Source of the DNA: ZC4RG42 sp003242425
GTDB taxonomy: Bacteria > Pseudomonadota > Gammaproteobacteria > Burkholderiales > SG8-39
Assembly: GCA_937907425.1 (NCBI GenBank)
Contig: CALCIE010000081.1
Span: forward strand, 1 to 64,000
Length of the DNA: 64,000 nt
Direction: 5' to 3'
Below, piece by piece: positions 1 through 8,113 of the stretch. Numbering within the stretch: position 1 is the first letter of the stretch; every line of letters starts with the position of its first letter. Under the pieces are notes generated by a model. That model ran no database searches. It was not told the DNA's origin and saw only the letters and a program-made list of their open reading frames with translations. A program made the translations under genes and the position numbers.

Positions 1-48
1 GAACAGGGGGAGGTTCCCCGCGCGCGCCGTGGTCAAGGAGTTTTGCTG

Positions 49-1230
49 ATGTCGACCTTCATCGACCGCAGACTGAACGACCGGCGCAAGAGCGCCGTCA
101 ACCGGCAGCGCTTCATCCAGCGCTACAAGGATCACTTGCGGCGCGCCGTGAGCGACATCGTCGCCAAGCGTTCGATCCGCGATCTGGAATCGGGCGGACA
201 GGTACAGATCCCGGTGCGGGACATTTCCGAGCCGGCGTTCCGCCACGGTCCCGGCGGCGACCGGGAGATCGTGCACCCGGGCAACCGCATCTTCAAACCG
301 GGAGACCGCATTCCCCGTCCTGAAGACGGCGAAGGCGACGGTCCGGGCAGCCAGGCCGGCGAAGGCGAGGTGCTCGACAGCTTCGCCTTCACGCTGTCGC
401 GCGAAGAGTTCCTGGAACTGTTCCTGGACGATCTGGAGCTGCCGCGCATGGAGCGCACCGTCCTGGGCAGCATCAAGGACAAGCGCACCCAGCCGGCCGG
501 GTTCACGCGCAGCGGCTCGCCGCGCAACCTGCACATCCTGCGTTCGCTGAAACAGTCGCTCGCGCGCCGCATGGCCGCGCGCGGGGCGAACGCGCTCGAA
601 TCCGGCGAAGCGCGTCCGCGCCGCGTGCCTTTCCTCGACGAGGTGGACCTGCGCTACCGGCACCGCGTCACCGTGCCCAAGCCCGTCAGCCAGGCGGTGA
701 TGTTCTGCCTGATGGACGTGTCCGGCTCGATGACCGAGGACAAGAAGGATCTCGCCAAGCGCTTCTTCGCCCTGCTCTACCTCTTCCTCACCCGCAAGTA
801 CGAGACGGTCGATCTGGTGTTCGTGCGCCATACCGACAACGCCTCGGAAGTGGACGAAGAGGAATTCTTCTACGGCAACTACAGCGGCGGCACGGTGGTG
901 CTGTCCGCGCTCGAGCTGATGAAGGAGATCGTCGACCAGCGCTATCCGCCGACGCTGTGGAACATCTACGGCGCGCAGGCCTCCGACGGCGACGCCTTCG
1001 GCGCCGATCCGGAGAAGAGCCGCGGTTTCCTGGAGAAGGAGCTGCTGCCCGCCGCGCGCTATTTCGCCTACATCGACATCCCGACCGAGGGCCTGGAGCA
1101 GACCAGCACGCTGTGGCAGGCCTACCAGCGCATCGACCAGCCGCATTTCGCCATGAAGCGGGTGTCGAAGCGCAGCGACATCTATCCGGTGTTCCGCGAG
1201 CTGTTCCGCAAGGAAACGGCCGCGGCCTGA
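49..1230 (+). CDS. yeaH: YeaH/YhbH family protein (DUF444, VWA-like)
   Basis: 393-residue protein of the DUF444 family. In enterobacteria its relatives are encoded between the Ser kinase YeaG/PrkA and SpoVR and act in stationary phase and nitrogen stress; the molecular activity is not settled. The N-terminus is basic (RRLNDRRKSAVNRQRF). A Gly/Asp/Glu-rich linker lies at about 85-110. The C-terminal half carries the MIDAS-like motif DVSGSM at about 225-230, which suggests a von Willebrand A fold binding a divalent metal. I chose ATG 49 because AAGGAG at 35-40 gives good spacing; an in-frame TTG at 43 is the alternative. The stop is 14 bp before spoVR, so the two are probably one operon. A prkA-like gene would be expected just left of the window but cannot be seen. 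Confidence 0.9.
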   Translation: MSTFIDRRLNDRRKSAVNRQRFIQRYKDHLRRAVSDIVAKRSIRDLESGGQVQIPVRDISEPAFRHGPGGDREIVHPGNRIFKPGDRIPRPEDGEGDGPGSQAGEGEVLDSFAFTLSREEFLELFLDDLELPRMERTVLGSIKDKRTQPAGFTRSGSPRNLHILRSLKQSLARRMAARGANALESGEARPRRVPFLDEVDLRYRHRVTVPKPVSQAVMFCLMDVSGSMTEDKKDLAKRFFALLYLFLTRKYETVDLVFVRHTDNASEVDEEEFFYGNYSGGTVVLSALELMKEIVDQRYPPTLWNIYGAQASDGDAFGADPEKSRGFLEKELLPAARYFAYIDIPTEGLEQTSTLWQAYQRIDQPHFAMKRVSKRSDIYPVFRELFRKETAAA

Positions 1231-1244
1231 GGCGGAGAACAACG

Positions 1245-2741
1245 ATGAGGAAGCCCATCTCCACCGGCTGCGACTGGACCTTCGAGCTGTTGCAGGACTA
1301 CGACGAGGCGATCGCCGAGATCGCCAGGAACGAGTACCAGCTCGACGTCTTCCCGAACCAGATCGAGATCATCAGTTCGGAGCAGATGCTGGATGCCTAT
1401 GCCTCGACGGGGATGCCGATCGGCTACCACCACTGGAGCTACGGCAAGGAATACCTGCGCCACGAACAGGCCTACCGCAAAGGCATGCGCGGGCTGGCCT
1501 ACGAGCTGGTGATCAACTCCGACCCCTGCATTGCCTACCTGATGGAGGACAACACCCTGACCCTGCAGGCGCTGGTGATCGCCCACGCCTGCTACGGTCA
1601 CAATTCCTTCTTCAAGGGCAACTACCTGTTCCGGCAGTGGACGAACCCCGACGCGATCATCGACTACCTGGTGTTCGCGAAGAACTTCGTCATGCAGTGC
1701 GAGGAGCGGCACGGCGTGGAGGCGGTGGAAAGCCTCCTCGACGCCTGCCACGCGCTGCAGGACTACGGTGTGGACCGCTACCGGCATCCGCGCCCGCTTT
1801 CGGCCGAGGAGGAACAGGCGCGCATGCGCGAGCGCGAGGCGCACGCCTGGCGCCAGTACGACGACATCTGGCGCACGGTGCCGGTCAGGCCCGCCAAGGA
1901 CCAGGGCGGCACCCGCAGCGTGTTCCCGCCCGAGCCGCAGGAGAACCTGCTCTACTTCGTGGAGAAGTACGCGCCCAGGCTGGAGCAGTGGGAGCGCGAG
2001 ATCATCCGCATCGTGCGCAAGCTCGCCCAGTACTTCTATCCGCAGGGCCAGACCAAGCTGATGAACGAAGGCTGGGCGACCTTCTGGCACTACCACATCA
2101 TCAACCGGCTGTTCGAGAAAGGGCTGGTGGACGACGGTTTCATGGTGGAGTTCCTGCACCTGCATACCAACGTGGTGTGCCAGCGCGGCTTCGACGAGCC
2201 GGGCTACGGCGGCATCAACCCCTACGCCCTGGGCTTCGCGATGTTCCAGGACATCAAGCGCATCTGCGAACGCCCGGACGAGGAGGACCGTTACTGGTTC
2301 CCCGACATCGCCGGCCGCGATTGGCGCAAGGTCCTGGACTTCGCCATGCGCAACTACAAGGACGAATCCTTCATCGCCCAGTTCCTCAGCCCGCGCCTGA
2401 TCCGCGAGTACCGGCTGTTCGCCATCAGCGACTACGAGGACAATCCCTACTACGAGGTCGACAGCATCCACAACGACCAGGGCTACCGGCGCGTGCGGCA
2501 GCTCCTGGCGGCGCAGTACAACCGCGACCACCTGCTGCCCGACATCCAGGTGGTGCGCTACGACCGCGACGGCGACCGCTCGCTCACCCTGCGCCACCGC
2601 CAGCACCGCAACCGGCCGCTGAGCGAGGACGCCACCAAGGTGATGGTGCATCTGGCGCGGCTGTGGCGCTTCCCGGTGCGGCTGGAGACCGTGAACCACG
2701 CCGGGCGGCGTATCGACGTCGAGGAGTTCGTGGCCGGCTGA
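1245..2741 (+). CDS. spoVR: SpoVR family protein
   Basis: 498-residue SpoVR/YcgB family protein, the usual partner of YeaH and PrkA. The family is named after a Bacillus spore cortex mutant but is widespread in non-sporulating proteobacteria. Its biochemical role is unknown, and this host shows no sign of sporulation. Diagnostic conserved blocks are visible: GYHHWSYGK near 60, the HACYGHNSFF block near 110, LMNEGWATFWHYH near 270 and GGINPYALG near 320. The His/Glu-rich blocks look like metal-ligand sets, but that is inference. The ATG at 1245 has GGCGGAGAA just upstream. It follows yeaH by 14 bp on the same strand. Confidence 0.92.
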   Translation: MRKPISTGCDWTFELLQDYDEAIAEIARNEYQLDVFPNQIEIISSEQMLDAYASTGMPIGYHHWSYGKEYLRHEQAYRKGMRGLAYELVINSDPCIAYLMEDNTLTLQALVIAHACYGHNSFFKGNYLFRQWTNPDAIIDYLVFAKNFVMQCEERHGVEAVESLLDACHALQDYGVDRYRHPRPLSAEEEQARMREREAHAWRQYDDIWRTVPVRPAKDQGGTRSVFPPEPQENLLYFVEKYAPRLEQWEREIIRIVRKLAQYFYPQGQTKLMNEGWATFWHYHIINRLFEKGLVDDGFMVEFLHLHTNVVCQRGFDEPGYGGINPYALGFAMFQDIKRICERPDEEDRYWFPDIAGRDWRKVLDFAMRNYKDESFIAQFLSPRLIREYRLFAISDYEDNPYYEVDSIHNDQGYRRVRQLLAAQYNRDHLLPDIQVVRYDRDGDRSLTLRHRQHRNRPLSEDATKVMVHLARLWRFPVRLETVNHAGRRIDVEEFVAG

Positions 2742-2773
2742 GGCGGCGCCGTTCTCGGCGGGCGGGTTCTTGG

Positions 2774-2783
2774 CTATGATAAT
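2774..2783 (+). promoter_or_regulatory. Possible -10 region upstream of the tautomerase gene
   Basis: An AT-rich TATGATAAT stretch stands out in a very GC-rich gap, 33 bp after the spoVR stop and about 75 bp before the tautomerase start. It reads as an extended sigma70 -10 element. No convincing -35 is visible, so this is tentative. Confidence 0.35.
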
Positions 2784-2856
2784 TGCCCGCTTCGCGTCGC
2801 CAGGCCGCTGCAGGCGGCCGTCCGGCACGCTCTTCGTATCACTTTCCGGAGGTTAT

Positions 2857-3045
2857 ATGCCCCTGATTCGAGTTGAAATGTTTCCCGGCCGCACCCAAGA
2901 ACAGAAACGTGAATTCGCGCAGGCCGTGACCCGCGAGGCGTCGCGCATCCTCCAGTGCGACCCCGAAGCGGTGGACATCATCTTCTCGGACATCCGGAAA
3001 GAGGACTGGGCCACCGGCGGCAAGTTCTGGAGTGAACGCGCCTAG
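2857..3045 (+). CDS. 4-oxalocrotonate tautomerase-like small protein
   Basis: 62-residue protein of the 4-OT/tautomerase superfamily. Members keep Pro2 (Pro1 after Met removal) as the catalytic base, and here the protein begins MPLIRVEMFPGRT with that Pro present. The size is right for the short hexameric 4-OT class, and a basic residue in the expected place follows (GRTQEQKREFAQ). ATG 2857 is preceded by a strong TCCGGAGG at 2845-2852. An upstream in-frame extension would place unlike sequence before the Pro, so I rejected it. The substrate is unknown; no aromatic meta-cleavage genes are nearby, so a catabolic role is not supported by context. Confidence 0.85.
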   Translation: MPLIRVEMFPGRTQEQKREFAQAVTREASRILQCDPEAVDIIFSDIRKEDWATGGKFWSERA

Positions 3046-3115
3046 GCCTGTGCGCATCGCCCGAAAGGTGAACTGAATGGAGCCGCGGCAGACCGCGTTT
3101 CCGAATGGAGAAGCA

Positions 3116-3673
3116 ATGCGAACCGAAGTACACGTCCATGGAACGGTGCCGCTGCGTCATGGAGTAAGCCTGGCGCAGCTGGAAGCGGCTTTGCGTCCCT
3201 GGCTCGAGTACATCGACGAGGAGTCCCTCGCCGACGCGCGCAGCGCCTACGAGGACGAGCCCGGCCTGAATTTCGACGCGCAGCAGCGCGTGCTCGAAAT
3301 CTGCTGGACCGGCGACGTCGGGCGCAATTTCCGTGAAACCATCGAAGCGGCACTGCAGGCGCTCAACCCCTACACCGAGCGCGCCGCCGAGGTGGAAGTG
3401 ACCTACTACTACGAGGACGGCCGGGACGAATTCGGCCTCGTGTTCGTCGGGCCGACGCCCGAGGCCATCCACGAGGCCCAGCGGCAGGCGATGGTGGAGG
3501 ACGTCTCCCACCTGCTGTCGCGCCAGTTCGGCGAAGAGGAGATCGGCGAAGTGGTGGCGCTGATCAACCAGCTCTTCGCCCGCACCGCGCCCAGCGTCAC
3601 GGGCGCGAACGCCGCGACGATGTCCTCGCCCCACTTCATCATGACGCCGTCCAACCGCCGCCGCCTGCACTGA
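3116..3673 (+). CDS. Uncharacterised acidic protein
   Basis: 185-residue protein I do not recognise. It is acidic, with no signal peptide or membrane segment, so it is probably cytosolic. Its features are an N-terminal RTEVHVHGTVPLRHG block, several Glu-rich stretches (AEVEVTYYYEDGRDE) and a low-complexity C-terminus ending NRRRLH. ATG 3116 has GGAG five bases upstream; an in-frame ATG at 3077 would add 13 residues and also has a weak AAGGTGAA in front. It follows the tautomerase by about 70 bp and ends just before a strong terminator, so the two may be cotranscribed. Long clean coding and codon bias support a real gene; no function is assigned. Confidence 0.7.
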   Translation: MRTEVHVHGTVPLRHGVSLAQLEAALRPWLEYIDEESLADARSAYEDEPGLNFDAQQRVLEICWTGDVGRNFRETIEAALQALNPYTERAAEVEVTYYYEDGRDEFGLVFVGPTPEAIHEAQRQAMVEDVSHLLSRQFGEEEIGEVVALINQLFARTAPSVTGANAATMSSPHFIMTPSNRRRLH

Positions 3674-3691
3674 AGGCGGCAGGCACCGACG

Positions 3692-3718
3692 AAAAGGCCG
3701 GCTCGCGCCGGCCTTTTT
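3692..3718 (+). terminator. Rho-independent terminator
   Basis: The stem AAAGGCCGGC / GCCGGCCTTT with a TCGC loop is followed by a T tract. It lies 20 bp after the stop at 3673 and probably ends the 2857-3673 transcript. The T-rich end also has a complementary A run, so it could work in both directions. Confidence 0.85.
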
Positions 3719-4255
3719 CATTGTCCGCGCACCGTGCGCCGCGCGGCGGCGCAACTTCCCGGCGAAACCCGCGACCACGAGCACGAGGACGCACGTCTGC
3801 GCCGCAAGGGGGCGCGCGGTCGGATAGATCCCAAGCATTGGATGTGTGCGAGATGCTGCTCGTCGCCCAGACCGGGATCGCGCTCGATCGCGCCGCTCCG
3901 GTCGAAGCCGGGCCGCAGGCGCTGCTGGGCAGTCTGGCGGCGGCCAAGTCCCGCTGCATGGGTCAGGCAGACGTCGACGGGCGGCAAGGCACGAGCCGAA
4001 TGCCCGACCGACAGGTTTTTTCCTGTCCCTCCGGGCGGCGACACCCGGCTCGCGCTGTCGGCCCCCGGCACCGGGATGCCTTCGCCGATGCTCATCGGCG
4101 ACCGCCATACCGAAAGGCTGCCGCCGGCGCCCGCAGCGATGCTCGACTGAGCAGCCGCACCTTTACGCTCCACGCCCTGCGAAAAACGCCGCCCAAGACC
4201 CGAGAGCGGCGTAAGTGCGCAGAAGCGGCGGCCGCGCCGGCCGCCTGTGCTTGCA
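3719..4255. other. 537-bp gap with no recognised gene
   Basis: This gap lies between the plus-strand terminator and the 3' end of the minus-strand TonB receptor. Open frames exist on both strands, as expected at this GC content, but none starts with a good ribosome site or gives recognisable protein. At 4227-4245 a GGCGGCC/GGCCGCC stem with a 5-nt loop lies just past the receptor stop and could slow or end its transcript, though no T run follows. I see nothing else definable; decayed coding sequence is possible. Confidence 0.4.
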
Positions 4256-6534
4256 TCAGAAGTTGATGTTGGCCGCGAGCCAGAAGGTCCGGCCGGTGGG
4301 CACGAAGCCCTTGACGGACTGCTGTGAGCGGAAGTACTCGCTGCCCCAGACGGGGTTGTTCGACGCGTCGATCCACTGCTTGAACTTGGTGAAGTCCTTG
4401 TCGAACAGGTTGAAGATGTTGGCGCTGAGCGTCACATCCTTCGAGACCTTGTACGAACCGCCGAGGTGGAACAGCGTGTAGGCCTTCAGATCGCCGAGCG
4501 CTTCGTACTCGAGCTTGTTGTTGCCCGTCAGGTTCTTGGGATCGCCGTCGAAGCGGCGGCTTTCGCCGCGGTATTCGCCGCGCAGCCACAAGGCGAGCTT
4601 CTCGGTCGCATCCCAGCGCAGTTGCGCGTTGGCGATGTGCTCCGCGGTGTCGCTCAGCTTGCCGTTCTTCCGGCCGTTCTGGATGAGCTCGCTGTCGGTC
4701 CAGGTGTAGTTCAGGCTCAGGCTCCACGCCTTGGCGAGCGGAATGCGCGTGGAAATCTCCACGCCCCAAGTCTTGGCCTCGTCCGAGTTGACCCAGTAGC
4801 TCTTGTCCTTTTGCGCGGCGGGAATGTAGGCGCAGGTCGGAATGGGGTTGGTGTTGCAGTCCCCGTTGCTGACGATCTTGTCCTTGATCTTGTTGCGGAA
4901 CGCCGTCACCGAGGCATTGAAGCCGCGGCGGTTGTCGTACAACGCGCCGATTTCGGTGTTGGTGCTGATCTCGGGCTTCAGGTCCGGGTTGCCGATGCTG
5001 ATGCTGGAACCCTGTCCGTCGACGCCGCTGATGCCGTTCGCCAGGCGGTTCAGACTGGGGCCTTGAAGCCCTTGCTGATGCCACCCTTGATCGTCCAGTT
5101 CTCGGTGGTGTTCCACACCAGGTAAGCGCGCGGGCTGATTTCGCCGCCGAACACGTCGTGATCGTCGTAACGCGCGCCAACCGTCAGCGCCAGCCGGTCG
5201 AGGATGCGCCACTCGTCCTCGGCGAACACCGACCAGATGGTCTGTTCCAGATTGTCGGGCAGCAGGCCGTCCTCGAGCTTGGCATCCCACCACTGACCGC
5301 CGAAGGTGGCGACATGGCGTTCTCCCAGCGGCGCGACCAGTTTGGTGTCGAGCACGGTGTTGGTGGTCTTCAGTTCACGGTCGGCGCCGATGGTGAACGT
5401 CTCGCCGTCCACCACGTAGGTGCCGCCGATCGGCTTGCCGGGGATGGTCCGGCCCAGGGTCTCGGTGACGTTGCGCATCAGGCTCGTTTCCAGCACGCCG
5501 ATGCCCAGCCGTGCGGTATGTCCGATCGCGATCTGGTCGCGGTTGAAGCGGAGGTCTTCCTTGTAGCCCGGTGCGGCGAGCGGGTCGGGCACGCCGCGGC
5601 AGTTCGCGCTGCCGCCCGTGCCGGTGGCCTTGGTGTCGACGTTGCCCAGTTGGCATTCGTCGTTGTTGTACCAGGTCCGCCCCTGCTCGTAGTCGAGCCA
5701 GAGGTCGTGGTCCTTGTTCGGCGTCAACGTCAGCCGCGTACCGACCGTGTACTGCCTGCTTTCGACCGGCGCCGGGTTGCGCGCCGCGATAGTGCCGTCC
5801 GGCGCGGAAATCAATTCCGATTCGCCGCGATGGAAGAAGCTGCCGCGCAGTTGCAGGCCCAGCAGATCCTCCTTCAACGGGCCGGTGGCGAAGAAGTTGA
5901 TCTTCTGGGTCGACCCCCAGTCCTTGTCTTCCGGCACGCCCGCTTCGAGGCCGATCGAACCGCCCCACTGCTTCGCCACCTTGCGCGTGATGATGTTCAC
6001 CACGCCGCCCATGGCATCGGAACCGTATAGGGTGGACATCGGACCGCGGATCACTTCGATCCGCTCGATGGCCGAAATGGGCGGCATGAAGCTGGTGAGC
6101 GCATCGCCGAAGGCGTTGGGCGTGACGTCGCCGGCGACGTTCTGGCGCCGGCCGTCGATCAGGATCAGCGTGTAGTCGCTGGGCATGCCGCGGATGCTGA
6201 TGTTGAGACCGCCGGTCTTGCCGGTGGCGCCACGTACGTCGATACCTTCCACATTCTGCAGGGCTTCGGCGAGGTCGCGGTAATGACGCGTTTGCAGTTC
6301 CTCGCGCGTGATCACCGAAATGGACGCCGGCGCGTCCTTGAGCTCCTGCTCAAAGCCCGAAGCCGTCACGACCATTTCCTGCAGACGGGTGGGCTCGGCA
6401 TCCTGCGCTGCGGCGCCGAGCGGCAATGCGACCAGACCGAGCGCGAGCAACAAGGGTTTGGGTTGGTAAAGCGCTGCGCCGGAAGCCCCACGCACACGGG
6501 CACGCAGCCGGCGCGCCGCCAGAATCTTCGACAT
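4256..6534 (-). pseudogene. TonB-dependent siderophore receptor, frameshifted
   Basis: Outer-membrane TonB-dependent receptor of the FepA/IrgA/CirA-like ferric siderophore group, about 759 residues if the frame were intact. The N-terminus is a signal peptide ending near GAAAQ, followed by TonB-box-like EMVVTA, a plug domain (ISVITREEL, IEVIRGPMSTLYGSDAMGG, VVNIITRK), then the barrel with NPDLKPE and a terminal Phe (WLAANINF) as needed for barrel insertion. The reading frame breaks at about codon 491. At KGFKAP the frame reads Val-stop, while the next frame continues SLNRLANGISG and runs to the natural end. One extra base at the G4 run 5057-5060 (plus strand) would restore it. ATG 6534 has GGGGAG upstream. 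A Fur-box-like site lies about 135 bp upstream. Either a recent mutation, phase variation or a sequence error. Confidence 0.88.
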
Positions 6535-6667
6535 ACAAGAAACTCCCCGAGTTATTCGTGTCGAGCGACTGGCTGGCTGGCCGGCAAAGCGGCTGACTGG
6601 CGGCGCTACAAGAACAACCCCGGACGGACCGCGCGTCTCGCGCGGCCCCGCCCGGGGCGTGCGCACA

Positions 6668-6688
6668 AATGATAATAGTTCTCGTTTA
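6668..6688 (-). promoter_or_regulatory. Fur-box-like operator upstream of the TonB receptor
   Basis: The core TGATAAT-A-GTTCTCG, flanked by AAA and TTT, matches the Fur consensus TGATAAT-N-ATTATCA at all seven positions of one arm and four of seven of the other. It lies in the gap between the efflux gene stop (6714) and the receptor start (6534), where the receptor promoter must be. Iron repression of the receptor is the natural reading. Confidence 0.75.
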
Positions 6689-6713
6689 GGATTTCAACGG
6701 CAGCCGGGGAGGC

Positions 6714-8111
6714 TCAGTGGTCGGCCGTCGCCACGGGCGCCGGCAGCTCCCAGCCGCCGCCGAGCGCATTGTGCAGGCTGACGGCGGCCTGCAGGCGGGC
6801 CAGATGGGTCTGCACGAGGGTGTCCTCGGCGGCAAACAGCGTGCGCTGCGCATCCAGCACCGACAGCAGATCGTCGGCGCCTTCGCGGTAGCGCACTTCG
6901 GCGAGCCTGAGCGCGCGACGCGCCTCTTCCAAGGCCTGCGCCTGCAATACCTGTTGCTGCGCGGTGCGCGAGCCGGCGACGAGCGCGTCTTCCACGTCCG
7001 CCAACGCGCTCAGTATGGCGCGGCGATAGCTCTCCACCAGTTCCCGCTGCCTGCTTTCCGCCACTTCGACCTGGGCGCGGAGGCGTCCGCCTTCGAAAAT
7101 CGGTTGCAGGATCGACGCGCCCAGGGTGTAGACCGTGTTGACGGGATCCGCGAGCGATAGCGCCGCCGCTTTGGTGAGGCCGGCCGAACCGGTCAGCGCG
7201 ACGCTGGGCAGCAACGCGGCGCGCGCGGCCGCCAGATTGGCATTGGCGGCGGCAAGCTGCGCTTCGGCCAGCGCAAGATCGGGACGACGCACCAGCAGCT
7301 CGGCGGGCAGTCCGGGCGCCACGGCGGGCACGGCGAGTTCCGTCAGCGTGGTGCCGCGCACGTCGAAGTCCTGCGGCGTGCGGCCGACCAGGATCGCCAA
7401 TGCGGCGAGCGTCTGCCGCTCCTGCAGCTCCAGCGCCGGAATCACCGCCCGCTGCGACAGCACGGCGCTGTTCTGCCTGGCGACGTCGAGCTGCGTCACC
7501 ACGCCGTTGCGCGCGCGGATGTTGACGATCTCCAGCACGCGTTCGGCGATGGCCAGGTTTTCGCGCGCGACGCGCAGGCGGTCGCGCAAGGACAGCACCT
7601 GGAAGTAGGCGTTGGCGATACCGGCGATGGTCGTCAGACGGATGCCCGCTTCGTCGAAGCGTACGGCGTCGGCGGAGAATTCCGCGGCGCGCTTGCCCGC
7701 GGCGTTGCGGCCCCAGACGTCGATTTCGTAGCTGGCGCTCAGCGTCGCGGAAGTGCTTTCGGTCGTCAGCTCGTCGTTGCGGCCGTCCGTGCGGCGACGG
7801 CTCGTGGAGGCGGAAAGTTCCAGTTGCGGGAACAGGCTGGCGCCGGCGATCCGCACCTGCGCCTCGGCCTGCCGCACGCGCTCCACGGCCATGGCGAGAT
7901 CCGGGCTCTCGCGCAAGGCGGTTTCGATGAGCGAGACGAGCTCCTCGGACTTGAACGCGCGCCACCATTCCGCGTCGATCGGCACGGCGTCCTCCGCCGT
8001 TTCGCCACGATAGGCCGAAGGCAAGTCGACCTGCGGGCGCGGCATGTCGCTGGTGGTCGCGCAACCGGCAAGTGCGAGAACGATGAACAGTGAAGCGAAT
8101 GTTCGACGCAT
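6714..8111 (-). CDS. Outer membrane efflux lipoprotein, NodT/OprM family
   Basis: 465-residue outer membrane factor of the RND/MacAB type (TolC superfamily, NodT/OprM-like). It starts MRRTFASLFIVLALAGC with a lipobox LAGC at about 13-16, so it is probably a lipoprotein. Two OEP repeats follow, with family motifs such as DAEWWRAFKSEEL, NAYFQVLSLRDRL, LLVRRPDLALAEAQL and LQPIFEGGRLRAQVE. It forms the trimeric outer channel for the MacA-MacB pump encoded directly upstream, with 2 bp between genes, so a single operon macA-macB-OMF is clear. Its 3' end is 180 bp from the Fur-controlled receptor start. The ATG at 8111 is the only start that gives a signal sequence. Confidence 0.93.
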   Translation of the reverse strand: MRRTFASLFIVLALAGCATTSDMPRPQVDLPSAYRGETAEDAVPIDAEWWRAFKSEELVSLIETALRESPDLAMAVERVRQAEAQVRIAGASLFPQLELSASTSRRRTDGRNDELTTESTSATLSASYEIDVWGRNAAGKRAAEFSADAVRFDEAGIRLTTIAGIANAYFQVLSLRDRLRVARENLAIAERVLEIVNIRARNGVVTQLDVARQNSAVLSQRAVIPALELQERQTLAALAILVGRTPQDFDVRGTTLTELAVPAVAPGLPAELLVRRPDLALAEAQLAAANANLAAARAALLPSVALTGSAGLTKAAALSLADPVNTVYTLGASILQPIFEGGRLRAQVEVAESRQRELVESYRRAILSALADVEDALVAGSRTAQQQVLQAQALEEARRALRLAEVRYREGADDLLSVLDAQRTLFAAEDTLVQTHLARLQAAVSLHNALGGGWELPAPVATADH

Positions 8112-8113
8112 GA

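Noticed and set aside
1182..2828. A 548-codon minus-strand open frame opposite spoVR
   Set aside because: Its composition (Val/Ala/His-rich, no motifs) is that of an antisense shadow; SpoVR on the other strand is unambiguous.
2770..2856. Longer N-terminus for the tautomerase (91 residues)
   Set aside because: The strong Shine-Dalgarno and catalytic Pro place the start at 2857; the extension would bury Pro1.
3719..4255. Possible cobalamin riboswitch tied to the TonB receptor
   Set aside because: The segment lies downstream of the receptor, not upstream, and no B12-box sequence is seen on either strand; the receptor has a Fur-like site instead.
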